Part shown: piece after piece, positions 34,801-45,212 of the stretch
Layout: the number at the start of each line of letters is the position of its first letter
Numbering within the stretch: position 1 is the first letter of the stretch
NCBI RefSeq assembly: GCF_030253575.1
Contig: NC_080566.1
Location: 31,407,001 to 31,471,000 of the forward strand
DNA length: 64,000 nucleotides
Reading direction: 5' to 3'
From: Rhododendron vialii
Taxonomy: Eukaryota > Streptophyta > Magnoliopsida > Ericales > Ericaceae
Notes under the pieces: model-generated
What the model was told of the DNA's origin: nothing
What the model saw: only the letters and a program-made list of their open reading frames with translations
Databases searched by the model: none
Translations under genes and position numbers: made by a program

Positions 34801-37515
34801 ACGACAACTTTCATAAGTTATGAAAAAATAAGGATGCATAATTGCATATTATTTCAATGGATCCTCTTTTTTTATTTTTAAATGGAAGGTGCGTTAGATT
34901 AAACATCAATGGTACTTAGGTCCCTCCAAGATATGGCGCGTCTGGTGCGCATCTGTATTCTTCTATTCCACCACAAACACAGGTCTACGACGCGTTGTAT
35001 CCAAATAAAGGTCCCTTCCACTTCACCAGCTAGTCTATAGCTACAAAAATCTCTCCCCAAAGATGTTCATTGCCAAGAAAGGGTCTTTCAAGGTCGAACT
35101 TCAGTCTCTCCAATTGGTTGGACTTTCTGTACTGCACTGTAGAACAAAACAGTGAATAGACTTATCACTAAGTGGATAAATCTATTAACTGGTACTACAA
35201 AACATGAGCCATACCTTTGCTTCTCCCAACATTACTGTGAAGATGAAGTGGGTAGATGGGCACGCTACCCCTTTCTAAAGTAACCTAGCGCGAGGATAAC
35301 TTTTCATGCGTAAAAGTGTAAGGGTTGTTGATTGCTGCGTTCAATTGAAAAGCATGGGATGGACAATGGAAGTGTAACTTGTAAGTTCCTTGCCTTCTGT
35401 TTCCCCTTTCATGGAGAGCCTACTTGAACTCTTTTGCCGCATCTTAAAAGTAGTCATAATCATCAATAGGGCTTGCTGCTATTCCCTAGGCTTTGGCAAT
35501 GGTAGCAGAAGAGAAGACAGAGGCTGCCGCCTTTGTAGGATGAGAAGGAGCACAGTCTCAGACGAAGATCCATTGCGCCCTGAGCGGAGCCATAGATAGC
35601 AGCATAGAGTCTCTCCAGAAAGAGGTGTGGGAAAAAGTTGGAGAGTTTCAAGACAATGTAAAATGAAAGCAGTAAAATGTGAAAATGAGGAGGAAGGGAC
35701 ATCTTATGTAGTATTCAAAGCACAATGAGATAACGGGCCATCATGATGCTTTATGTGGTGCAGACAATCATTGAGGGAGGAAATTATGAATGCTTGAAGG
35801 GACAGGTTAGCAGAAAAGGTCTGCCAAAAGATTTCGAAACCACAAAATGCTCCGAATTTGTTGCTACTTTTATAAATGCGCATGAGGGGGGCATATATTA
35901 GGTTCATCCTTGTTGCTTTCAAAATCTAATGGTCTCCCGCAGAAATAGATCAAGATTGAAGATGCACCAGAGTCGATCACTTTTTCTTTTTTAGACATGC
36001 CACGTAGTGCTTCATTGAGGATCCCAGTATTATTCTAATACTTAATCAGATATAACAGAAGAATAAGATGAGAGAACAAGTCGAGGAAAAGGAAGATGAG
36101 AGAGGAGAGAGAGGCCAATGGAAGATATAAAGGGCAGAGTTAGTGTTCATTCCCCTGAGTATCTTATGTATTTGATTCAAGTCCCACACCTGTACAAAAA
36201 AGTATTAGAGAACATATTAGACAAGCTCAAGTAAAATGACAAACTGATAGAATGTCCTACACTGGTAGTATACTAACCTGTTGGAGTTTAATCTACTAGG
36301 GTTACCATATCTCGTAAATTATGCTTACTGAACCAAGTAAGAGTATGACATGGTTCAGATATTACAGCTCGTTCCTTTTAATTGGGCGTTGGTTTAAGCA
36401 TTGATGAACCAAGTGTTCCCAAACCTATAGAAGCAAGTAATTAGTATGATGATATTTTGTTTGTAGATAGGTTGCATTTTGAGAGCTGGTACATAGTGTG
36501 ATATTTAACTGTCCTCATCAAAAAACTTTTTTGAGCCTCTTTGCAAATTATCAGAGAGTATATGTTTTCTGTTGTTGAATTTTTATTGATTTGGTTTTCT
36601 AATAAAAGGAAATTAGCTTGATCTTGAAGTGCGTGAAGTTTGGGTTTGTGATGTCAATTTGTGGTTGTTTTGTTCCTAGGGATGAGAAGGTTGTCTCTCG
36701 AGCAATTGACTTAAATGAGCAGCTACAAAGAGTACTAGCAAGGCATGATGTACTTATTTCTTCTAGGTCAACCTCTACATCAAATGACTTTGTCCAGGAT
36801 GAAGCAGAAGAGGAGGAAGAGGAAGCCGAACAGCTTTTCCGAAGGTATGCATATTCATACTGGGCCATACTCCATGGGGCGTGAATGATTTGGGCCATAC
36901 TTAATACTCCCTCTATCCCACTTTAAATCTCTCCTACGGAAATCCGTGCATTTTCAAACCCCCACAACATATATTTTTATATGTTTTTATTTTTATTTTT
37001 TTTCACCAAATTAAAGTACTCATTGCATACTTTACTTTGGTGTAAAAAAAATGTAGAAATATATTTTGTGGGGGTTTGAAAATGCATGGATTCCCGTATG
37101 GGGCATTTAAAGTGGGACAGAGGGAGTATTGTTTTGTGTTGCTCGTATTATTTTTTTCTTGTTTTTTTGATTTCTGATTATAGTCTCTTGTATTGAAAGG
37201 ATGAGAAAAGGTAAAGCCTGTGCACGACCTGAACATGAGGAGGGCCAAATAGAGCGACCCTTAGGTGTCTTTAAATCTCCGAATCCAGGAGAACGGGTGC
37301 ACCATCTGCTTATACGACCCTTGAGTCAAGAAGGGAATGCAGTTCCACCTGTTGTGCTTCCACCTCCGCCTGCAAAACATATTGAGAGGGAGAAATTCTT
37401 CTTGGAGAACAAGCTTGATGGTTCTGCTACGCTGGCTCCCCATATCAGGAACCTCTCATTACATAGTCACAATGGCAGCAGCTCTAATGACGGTGGAAGC
37501 ATGGATAGTGACTGA
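25827..37515 (+). CDS. TOL: TOM1-LIKE (TOL) ubiquitin-binding sorting protein, VHS-GAT
   Basis: Nine exons: 25827-25927, 26737-26815, 27176-27274, 27368-27478, 29446-29603, 31583-31658, 33110-33195, 36680-36844 and 37200-37515. All have GT-AG borders and matching phases, giving 1191 nt (396 residues). Residues about 10-135 form a VHS domain ([54 protein letters not shown]). A GAT domain spans about 183-265 ([39 protein letters not shown]). An acidic [16 protein letters not shown] stretch and a Pro-rich segment follow. The family acts as plant ESCRT-0-like receptors that sort ubiquitinated plasma-membrane cargo to vacuoles. It looks closest to the TOL3/4/5 type, judged from memory. The ATG at 25827 starts the conserved MAAALV; an in-frame ATG at 25782 would add 15 residues. 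Introns are swollen by transposons, giving 11.7 kb. Confidence 0.95.
26666..26736 (+). promoter_or_regulatory. Decoy duplicate of the intron 1 acceptor of TOL
   Basis: The true exon 2 start (26737) reads GTGCAG then GCAAGCTAGAGGTGT. A near copy, GCACAG then GCAAGCTAAAGGTGT, ends in an AG 71 bp upstream (26665). Use of the upstream AG would reach TAA within eight codons. Seen directly; any alternative splicing is inference. Confidence 0.6.
27743..28079 (-). mobile_element. TRIM retrotransposon (LTR 119 bp, internal 99 bp)
   Basis: Two directly repeated 119-bp sequences, 27743-27861 and 27961-28079, begin TGTTACATGG and end TTTTACA/TTCACA on the plus strand. They enclose only 99 bp. Read on the minus strand, the internal part begins TGGTATAAGAG, close to the TGGTATCAGAG initiator-Met tRNA primer-binding site, and ends in a purine-rich GTGAGGGAGGG tract. 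This is the structure of a terminal-repeat retrotransposon in miniature. It lies in TOL intron 4, antisense to the gene. Confidence 0.82.
28090..28425. mobile_element. MITE (PIF/Harbinger-like) inside TRIM internal sequence
   Basis: A 336-bp element with terminal inverted repeats GAGCATCTCTAACCCATCTC at left and GAGATGGGTTGGAGATGCTC at right. A 3-bp direct repeat TCA lies at 28087-28089 and 28426-28428. The interior is itself an imperfect palindrome. It interrupts a second TRIM internal segment (CCTCCCTCA before it, CGCCCAGCGTGCTCACTTGG after it). Confidence 0.82.
28426..28593 (-). mobile_element. Second TRIM internal segment and divergent LTR
   Basis: 28429-28517 is a second copy of the TRIM internal region (compare 27862-27960), ending in GGTTTGATACCA, the reversed primer-binding site. 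A shorter, divergent LTR-like block 28518-28593 (TGTTAAGTTACC to CTATCTAACA) follows. It indicates tandem or recombined TRIM copies. Confidence 0.6.
28594..28735 (+). mobile_element. TRIM LTR with primer-binding site, opposite orientation
   Basis: A 119-bp LTR (28594-28712, TGTGAAGCGAAGTC to GTGTAACA) is the reverse complement of the copies at 27743 and 27961. It is directly followed by TGATATCAAAGCTCTGG, a one-or-two-mismatch initiator-Met primer-binding site. No second LTR follows, so this is a truncated element. The shared 119-bp length supports one family. Confidence 0.72.
32092..32330 (+). repeat. SINE-like 3' end, duplicated in tandem
   Basis: Two copies (about 32092-32198 and 32225-32325) share GAGCAAC-ACTTTCTGCAT, AAGGTTAGGTCTGT-TCCAAT, CAATGATTGGGGACTAC and a TTGTTGTTG end. 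The block resembles the 3' end of plant Au-type SINEs, which also end in TTG repeats, but the tRNA-like head was not found. It lies in TOL intron 6. Confidence 0.45.
33970..34400 (-). pseudogene. Ty1/copia reverse transcriptase fragment in TOL intron 7
   Basis: The minus-strand frame contains [18 protein letters not shown] and [13 protein letters not shown], then a decayed version of the CKL-KSLYGLKQSPRAWF block. These are diagnostic of copia reverse transcriptase. The YQETFAPV motif is decayed. No LTRs, integrase or catalytic YVDD were found nearby. Dead fragment, antisense to TOL. Confidence 0.85.
34400..36679. other. Rest of TOL intron 7, nothing recognised
   Basis: AT-rich intronic sequence. 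Several short open frames on both strands show no protein similarity I can recognise. No transposon termini with target duplications were seen. Confidence 0.45.
36907..37126. mobile_element. Stowaway MITE in TOL intron 8
   Basis: A 220-bp element with ends CTCCCTCTATCCCACTTTAA at left and TTAAAGTGGGACAGAGGGAG at right. Exact TA duplications lie at 36905-36906 and 37127-37128. The ends match the Tc1/mariner Stowaway consensus CTCCCTCYGT. It occupies most of the short intron between exons 8 and 9. Confidence 0.93.
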
Positions 37516-37827
37516 GAGGGCCCTCCAAACTTCTTGTTTTCTTCTTTGTATTTTCAGTTCCAGAATTGATTTCCAGTGTTTCCAGTTGTATGCACCGATG
37601 TTTGCTTCTTCCGTAATATGTGGATGTGAATTGTTGCTATTTTTCTGTTTGGTGCTAAGTTAAGATGCTCAATTTGTGCGGCCTCTACATAGTCTTCTCT
37701 ATTTCTGATCTACCCAATGTCGAGAAAGTTGGGTTTATCTCTTATGAGTCTAAGAGTTGTTGCTTTCAAGATTTTCAAGTTCAAAATTGTCTGCCGCTAG
37801 ATATTATGTCTTCTATACATAGCCCTT

Positions 37828-38010
37828 CACTACAACAAATATGCCTTTTAATAGCATTATCTAATAGCGTTTTTGTAGGAATGCTATGATAGGAAACCAA
37901 TCATAGCGTTCTGAGAAGAAGAGGAGGAAACGCTCGCGCCTAAGATTCTGCAGCGTTTCATTAAACTCTTCAACAGCGTTCCACAAAAATTATAGTTGCC
38001 AACCCTTCGC
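37828..38010 (+). mobile_element. CACTA (En/Spm) transposon terminus
   Basis: Starts CACTACAACAAATATGCC, a canonical CACTA terminal inverted repeat, about 310 bp after the TOL stop codon. Subterminal short repeats follow in both orientations (ATAGCGTT, AACGCT, ATAGCATT), as expected for transposase-binding arrays. A matching TTTGTTGTAGTG right end was not found downstream, so the extent is unknown. No transposase was seen. Confidence 0.7.
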
Positions 38011-38434
38011 ACCTCCCCTTGCTGAAATTCGAATCGGTTTTGCCAAAGTTATCGGCATTAGATTTCTCAATCGTGTCGTGCGAACTGGTGTAGATTTTGG
38101 TAGTTCTTGGATGCACCAGTTGGTGGCTAATGGATCGATCTTCTGGTATTCTAGGGTTTTAATCTTGAGTGGCAGGTTTGTTTCTTCTTCTCTATTTCTC
38201 CTACTATATAATCGATTAACTTTTGTTTCGTACTAATCTCTCAATTTCATCGTTCTTCTTCTTCCTCAATCCGTAGTCAGAGAAGAATCAAAGCCCTATT
38301 TGGACATGTTGCACCATCAGAAGCGAAACAGTCAGTTTGGAGAGTCCTCACATGGTTTGATTTGATTTTTTCCCTTGAACTCTTGCCCAAATACAGGGTT
38401 AGGGTTTTGTGTTGATTCATTACAAATTATTTAC

Positions 38435-38585
38435 TATTAGGGCTTTGTGTTAATACATGTTGGTGTTTGGTTTGCTGAGGAATTGTTGGAAATGAAAAGA
38501 ATTATTCGCTATTAGGGCTTTTATGTTGATACGCGCTGGTGTTTGGTTTCGTGAGGAAGTGTTGGAAACGAAAAGAAGATTCAAT
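38435..38585. repeat. Imperfect tandem duplication
   Basis: Two units of about 75 bp, each containing TATTAGGGCTTT, GCTGGTGTTTGGTTT or a close variant, GAGGAA-TGTTGGAAA and GAAAAGAA. Lies between the CACTA terminus and the MPP-alpha exons. Confidence 0.6.
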
Positions 38586-39107
38586 TTTTGTTGTCATTTC
38601 TTTTTTCCGTGAGTAGAAAACCGTAAATTCCAGCTCTACATTTGAAGATTAGAAAACACCTGAAACTCAAAGATCTTGACTTTTTTAGTTTCTTTTGCGC
38701 GAATGTGTTCATTTGGTAGTGCAGTCTTGTATACCTGGAAAATAGTCGTATAGGTAACCAATTTGGATCCTTTAGAGTAGGAATAAAAGAATGCTTTAAG
38801 AAAGTGAAGGGAAAGAAAGGAAAGTGAAAAGCCTAATCAGGTAAACACACGGACTCTTGGCCATGTGACTGAACTGATTCTCCGGTAAACATGTGGACTC
38901 TCGGCGTTGATGTGGGTCGGGCCTTCTTGGGCCCAGCCCAGCTTTGCGGATCGTGGCGCTTGGGCTAACGCGTGGTAGGTCACCCCTTTGAATAGCTCAA
39001 TTTTGGAGTATTTTGTGGCTGTGAGTTGGAGGAAACTTTACATATTAGACCATTGTTTTCTTTTGATGCTTCCATTTCTTAACTTTGTTAGCCTCTGATA
39101 ATTTCAG

Positions 39108-39736
39108 GACAACTATACTGCTCCACGAATGGTCCATTCAGCTTCTGGTGTTGAACATGAGGAGCTATTAAAGATCCACTTCTTTCGGACTTGGCCAGCG
39201 TACCTCGTCCTGAGGAGCCAAAGTCTGTCTATGTTGGAGGTGATTATCATTGTCAGGGGTATATGCAAGTTTGTGTTGGTTTGTGCACCTTTTTCTAGGA
39301 GTTTTTCGATTTGTTCTTAACAATTCTCTGGTACTTGTTTTGTATGGATTTGCGAATTATGTCTTTCTAACATCGTTCCCTTGTATTCCTGTATGGCCAG
39401 AAAACTCAATTTGCTCTTGCCTTTGAAGCTCCGGGTGGGTGTCTTAAGGAGAAGGAAGCTGCTAATCAAGCTATAGTGTTGACTGTACTGCAGGTATTGT
39501 ATCTATTTATGGAATATCTGTTGTGCTCCAGCTTGCTGAAATTCTTCTCTTCCCAATAATGTGTGGATAGAATTTCCTCTGAATATATTTGTTTGCATCT
39601 TTGTTTTCCCATGTTCTTGTTTCTTGTTTCCAACTTCACCAGTTAAATAATAAGTAGGACTTCTTATAGATCCTAATGGGAGGAGGTGGATCTTTCTCAG
39701 CTGCGGATCCTGGAAAAGGGATGTACTCATGGTTAT
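39108..39736 (+). pseudogene. MPPA: Mitochondrial processing peptidase alpha subunit, three-exon fragment
   Basis: Exon a (39108-39258) encodes DNYTAPRMVHSASGVEHEEL then, after a frame shift near 39170, DPLLSDLASVPRPEEPKSVY. Exon b (39401-39493) encodes KTQFALAFEAPGG and ANQAIVLTVLQ. Exon c (39670-39736) encodes ILMGGGGSFSA then DPGKGMYSWL, the glycine-rich loop diagnostic of the alpha subunit. Introns with AG/GT borders are kept, so it is genomic, not a retrocopy. The preceding and following exons are absent. The intact protein helps bind and cleave mitochondrial presequences. The fragment sits downstream of a CACTA terminus, so capture by that element is likely but not proven. Confidence 0.88.
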
Positions 39737-40869
39737 GTAAGTGCACCCATAGACATTTAGTTTTCAGTGGCTATTAATTTTTAAGATAGTAAAAACAATG
39801 TAACGGACTAGTTTACCGAATCGGTTTTTTCTTGAACTGTTTTTTTTTTGGATTTCTCACTCTGAGAATCAACTGTATGATACGATGATTAGATCTTTGT
39901 GTCTTGAATGAGTATTCGCAAATACATGCTTTTTCTGCCTACTACAGCATGTACGACCATACTGGCATATTTGGAATGTTACCTACTACGATGAATGTTA
40001 CTTTTTTTCTTCACTCGGCATACGACTAATGTGTTGTATAAATTGTTTTGCGGCTGCCTATTTGAGTTTGTTAAACATGGTTAAATAAACTTTAGATTGG
40101 GGAGTTCATTTAGGTTGTCTTTGGATTGTAGATTGAGTAGGGTTTATATGGTGGGGAGAAGAAAGCGCAAAGGCAAAGATAATCCCGTGGGTTGGTGTGG
40201 GTAGCTTAGTCCTGGTGTCTGCACTTTGGGGGGTGGTCATATGGGGGTTGATCTGTACTTTTGGGGGGTGGCTCTGAATATGTTGGGTTTTAGTTTGGTT
40301 TCCTTGGGGTTCTTTTTCTCTTCACTTGTTTATACAGTTGAGGGGTTTTTCTTTGTGTCTACTATGGGTTTGAGCTTTACTTGGAGGTTTCTGGGATCGC
40401 TATTTTCTGGTTTTTGAGAGTTGTGTGGCTTCGAGTCCGGGGGAGTCTAGTGTTCCTGCAACTCTGTATTTAGGTGGGTGAATCTCCTGGGGAGTTTGGT
40501 GTCCTTGCAGATTCAGGTTTCAGATGGGTGAGTCTTGTGTCTTTGGGTTGAGTCTTGTATCTTGGGTGAGCTCTCTGTTTCTTCGTTATACTGCCTTTCT
40601 TGCTGTGGATTTGCATCAAATTTTGAAGGTTATTTGGCCATGGTTGTCGATTCGGGAGGATACATCTTCCAAAGGGCTCTGATGTGTTCATGCTATTTTG
40701 CTATTACATTTTGCTGCTCCTGCTCACATTTGGCAGTGGCAGTAAATGGAAAACTGGAAGGTACAAGGATAAGGAAATGGAATCATTGGAACGCTACTCT
40801 TTGCTACTTAAACATGGAACGTTTTGCTGCTGATACAAACGGACACATAAAGGGCTACAACTCCTAACT

Positions 40870-41112
40870 TTCACCTAGGTATTCACCCTTGATGCTGCAT
40901 TTTATGGCTGGGGGGAAAAATATTGCTGTGCGTAATTTGAGATATTCGTAAGATAGGCAATTATTGCATATCAGATTTTGGGTTTTCTTTGGGTTCCACT
41001 AGAGTTTTGTTCCCGTTTGGATTCCACCAGAGTTTTGTCCCTTGTATTGTTTGGTTCTTCTTCTGAGAGTGACGGATGTAGCTGACTCTTTGTAATCTTT
41101 GCCCGTTCATAG
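40870..41112. repeat. Dispersed repeat fragments (also at 61105-61215 and 57095-57240)
   Basis: 40870-40972 (CCTTGATGCTGCATTTTA, GATATTCGTAAGATAGG) matches 61138-61219. 40975-41095 (GGGTTCCACTAGAGTTTTGT, GAGTGACGGAT) matches 57100-57235 inside an LTR candidate. This is mosaic repeat sequence with no genes. Confidence 0.65.
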
Positions 41113-41223
41113 CAATGTTGTATACCGTACCGGACATAAAACGGTACACATAAGTAGGTGTTCTGTACCGCCCCAAATACCGGCTTGTACCGGTCAATAC
41201 CGGGTGTACCAGCCTTTACCGGA
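41113..41223. mobile_element. Fragment of the GGTACCGG hAT-type MITE family
   Basis: Begins CAATGTTGTATACCGTACCG, matching the terminus of the element at 1657-2038, and continues with CCGGTACC-type palindromes. The other end and the 8-bp duplication were not found, so it is truncated or decayed. Confidence 0.6.
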
Positions 41224-41869
41224 CCAGCAAAACTTTGAGTTTGTAATATGTTAATCTTCTTAATTAGGAATGGACTTTGCATCGATAGAAACATTACGGT
41301 GGGGAGGAGCAATGGCCATTGCTGGCAGTATTAGTATGACTGCCGGTTTGAAAATCTGCTACGCTGGTCTTGGAACTTTTTTTTTAATTCTTTTCTCAGT
41401 TTTTTGTTCCCTTTGATGAGCTCATTTGGTTTATTTCCAATTACTCTCTTAGCGGCATACTTTGTGATACTCGCATTCTTTTTGTTGAATTTGTGTGTAA
41501 AGATAGATGATCCGCCCTTGTTTGACAGTTTCATACTTTCAGCCTTTGTTTTGGGGTGACGAGATTGCAATACATTTTCTACACCATTTTCATCTCCAAA
41601 ACCCTACCAAATATCAAATATTAGCCACATAATCGGCATGATCCAGTATCGGTTACCATATATACGTGATACTGAACTCCTTAATAAATTTCCTGGATTT
41701 GAATAGCTCGATGTGGGTTCTATTAATTTGGGAAAGACCATAATAGAAGATATTGAGAACTGCGGTGTCTGGATTGAGATTTTTTTTTACAAAAGATATT
41801 ATACATGTGATCATGTTAAAGAGATTTTTATGATAAAACAAGTAAGCATATTACTCCATTCTTCTCTTT

Positions 41870-44086
41870 TTAGTAGAGGTGGGCATGCAACTGTGTCACA
41901 TCTGTTCTTTGCTGATGACTCGGTTGTTTTTGGGGAAGCTACTCTAGACAATTGCCAGACCATTAATGAGATCCTTAACAAGTGTGAGCAACCATCGGGT
42001 CAAATGGTTAATCGGGACAAATCCTCTTTCTTCTTTAGCCTGAACACGCCTCGCAATGTCAAAATTGAGATTGCTAATGTGATGAATATCAGACTTGAGA
42101 CTAGAGGGAGCAAATACTTGGGGCTACCGTCAATCATTGGAAAATCATAGAGGGTTGTATTCTCATATGTCATGGATTGCGTGGACACGAAGTTGAAGGG
42201 CTAGTCGAAGGCAAGACTAAATAACGCGGGTAGGGAAGTTCTTCTCAAATCAGTGGTAATGACCATGCCCAACTATGTTATGCAGTGTTTCCTCCTACCG
42301 AAAGGGCTTTGTCGTCAATTGTGTAAATTCATGAGCAGATTTTGGTGGGGTAGCAGGAAGGGGGAGAGGAAACTTCAGTGGGTCAGTTGGGATAAGCTGT
42401 GTGACAACAAAGCCATGGGTGGAATGCGGTTCCGTGACCTGCACGCTTTCAATCTAGCATTTCTTGCCAATTAAGGGTGGCACTTGGTCCCAGGCCCACC
42501 ATCTCTCTTCCAAAAGGTTTTTCGGGGTGGGCACTTTTCCCGTTCTTTTTGGGAAGCTCAATGTCCAGGAACGGCCTTGTGGGCTTGGCGCAGTATTCTG
42601 ACAGGGCGTGAAGTTCTTTGGCGTGGTTGGCATTGGAGGGTGGGCGATGGCAAAGCTATAAATCTGTGGTCGGACCCATGGATATCCCGAGCCCTCTCCG
42701 TCAAGGTCCTAAGTACACCTCCTATGGGACCACATTTAGCCCTTTTACCACAAAAAGTATTTGATCTTATTGATGAGGAACGACATGAATGGAATGACAG
42801 CTTGGTGAGAGAATTTTTTGGCCCGATAGATGCCCAAGATATTTTGGCTATCCGAGTCAGCCAACAAGGAATTCCAAACAAGGGGGTATGGCATTACACT
42901 GATGATGGCAAATTTACGGTCCGGTCAGCACACCATATAGCAAAATTCCTTCTCTTTCCTAAGAAATCCACTGTGAAGGGGGAACCGAGTTCAGGAGGAC
43001 TGGATCGAATGAATTGGAAGCCATTTGGAAGCTTCAGATCCTGAATAAGGTACGTCAATTCATTTGGAAATGCTCTCATAATGCATTAGCTGTGGTTGCA
43101 AACCTTCATCTTAGACAAGTTATTGGGGACCTATTTTGTTTTCACTGTCACAAAGAACCTGAAACAATCGAGCATGTTTTTTTCCGTTGCAAGAGGGCAA
43201 GGGAGATGTGGAAATTTGGCCCCCTAAATGCTATTTCTAGTTGGAAACATTTGAGTTTTCGGCAATGGTGGATGCCATTACCACAAGGGAAGATTTCTGT
43301 CGGTGGACAACCGGGATGGGAAAGCTATTGCGTCTTTGATTTGTTGGTCGATTTGGAAAAATAGAAACCAGGATTTGTTTGAGAGCTTGCTGGTCGATTT
43401 GGAAAAATACAAACCAGGATTTGTTTGAGGGCCAGCAATGGGAGCCATTATAAGCAGTTTATGAAAATGCTCTGTTGGCGTGAAAAGAATTCAAGGTGGT
43501 GTGTGATTTATTGGAACACAGGGCTCCTCCCTTCTCTTCTCTTTGTACCCAAATTTGGCAGCCTCCACCGGAAGGTTACATAAAAGTTAAATGTTGTTGA
43601 TGGTGCACTAAATTCTCAGGATGGCAATGGTGGTGGTGTGGGTTTTGTGGCTTGGAATAGAGATGCAATATTGGTGGGAGCAGCAATGGAAATATTTAAG
43701 GGTCCTCTCTCTCCTTGTGTCATTGAAAGCTTTGGGATTCCGGTTGGCTCTTACTATTGCTTTGCGTTGGGTTATTCTCGGATTATCATGGAGGGGGATG
43801 TACTTTAGATTGTTTAAGCTCTCAAGGGCTCTCCATCCTTCGTTGACTGTGATACCATTATTTTAGATCGTCTCCAGATTGTCATGAATTTTTCCTCATG
43901 TCTCTTTTCTCATGTGAAACGTGGTTGTAAAAGAGTAGCACACTTTGTGGCTAAGAAATCTCTATCGGGTAAAGGGTCGATAAGTTGGAGGGGTGATTTT
44001 CCCCAATGGCTCTTGGCCCTAGCCCTTGATGATGTTAGAGCCTCTAGCTCATCTTATATGTCATAATAATACCCAAAAAAAAAAAA
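41870..44086 (+). pseudogene. LINE retrotransposon 3' half: RT, zinc-binding RT-associated and RNase H domains
   Basis: Frames in order: reverse transcriptase with VSHLFFADDSVVFGEA (catalytic FADD, about 41896-41943) and SKYLGLPSIIGKS; then MPNYVMQCFLLPKGLC and MSRFWWGSRKGERK; then TALWAWRSILTGREVLWRG and INLWSDPWI; then the zf-RVT part RQFIWKCSHNALAV with CFHCHKEPETIEHVFFRC (about 43140-43200); then an RNase H-like domain (DGNGGGVGFVAWN, about 43620). It ends in an A-run at 44075-44086. Stops and frame shifts occur between blocks, and ORF1 and endonuclease are missing. A 57-bp block is duplicated at 43330-43440. Confidence 0.88.
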
Positions 44087-44152
44087 GCAGGAGTGGGCAT
44101 GGATCGAATTGGTTTAGTTTTAAATCAAGAACAAATCAATACTTACGGATTA

Positions 44153-44367
44153 CTCCCTCCGTACCATAATATTTGTCCAATTCGCAAAACGGAGACTTAA
44201 AAATAATACTATTTTTGTGAGAAAAGTTGAAAAAAAATTCAACAATATACTAGATCTCGACGAGTTCTTTTAACTTATGAAAAAAATTTAAATTTTTTCT
44301 CAAAAGAAATGCATTATTTTGTAGTCCTCGTTTCGCGGACCGGACAAATATTATGGGACGAAGAGAG
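44153..44367. mobile_element. Stowaway MITE
   Basis: A 215-bp element with ends CTCCCTCCGTACCATAATAT at left and ATATTATGGGACGAAGAGAG at right, flanked by TA at 44151-44152 and 44368-44369. Lies 67 bp beyond the LINE poly(A) tail. Confidence 0.9.
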
Positions 44368-45212
44368 TATAAGTTTAGACAACCAAATGTACCATGGAAT
44401 TCATAGAACCAAACCATTATTAAAATACGGTTTGGTTCGGTTTTTGAATAACGATTCTTTTGAAATTAAGATATCTTCTTCACAAAACTATTTAACCAAA
44501 CAAAGTCCTATGACCCAACCATTTGGGGTTCTTCATAACTACTCAATACACTTAAAATTGAAGAGATAAATTACACCAAATGAAAAATTGAACACCTATA
44601 CATATTTAATTAAGATGATTTTTCATAGCCCACTTGGCGTTTTTTATTTTCTAATTTGAATGAAAAATTAGAAGATTAGATCGAATATTTACATATTTCC
44701 AATTAAGATGATTTTTTCACGGCCCAACCGGTGTTTTGTTTAAAATTATTGAACAATTTGGATCATTCAAGCAGGACCCGAAGTAAGCCCGCGTAATGAT
44801 CGGTGCACTATGACTCGGTTCCCATAGCATTCTCCGATTTTCGGAGAATGGATGAGGGAGAGAGAGTCAGAGAGAGTTGTGATTATTAAGGGAAAATGTA
44901 TCATTTTTAATCTAATGCTAGTGGCCTTCCAAATAATTTATCGTATCCAAAACCTACCCAGTGTCTCCCTCTCCGGAAAGTCTTCAATACACATCTTTTT
45001 AAGGTGTGTACCATATGCACCTATTGTGTGATTTATATTGTACCACCTCATAAAAAATTACTTGTAGGACTGGTCATTCATAACATTTTATTTCGTATCG
45101 TAACTTTTATACTAAAAATTCGTAACTTTTCAACAATATGATTCGTAACTTTTTAGTCTCTCTCCCTCTCGTCTCTTCTGTGTACTGTGTGCACACAACT
45201 GAGCCAGGAAAG
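44368..45212. other. Intergenic sequence upstream of mTERF copy 4
   Basis: AT-rich. A short direct repeat (ATTAAGATGATTTTT) occurs at about 44610 and 44702, and a small palindrome CTCCGATTTTCGGAG at 44832-44846. No genes seen. Confidence 0.45.

Noticed and set aside
41590-41870. Start of the LINE extending upstream to 41713
   Set aside because: The frame before GGHATVSHLFFADD shows no reverse transcriptase motifs, so the element probably begins near 41870.
45138-45212. Upstream in-frame ATG for mTERF copy 4
   Set aside because: The paralogues start at the MQT codon equivalent to 45213; the upstream 25 codons have no counterpart in them.
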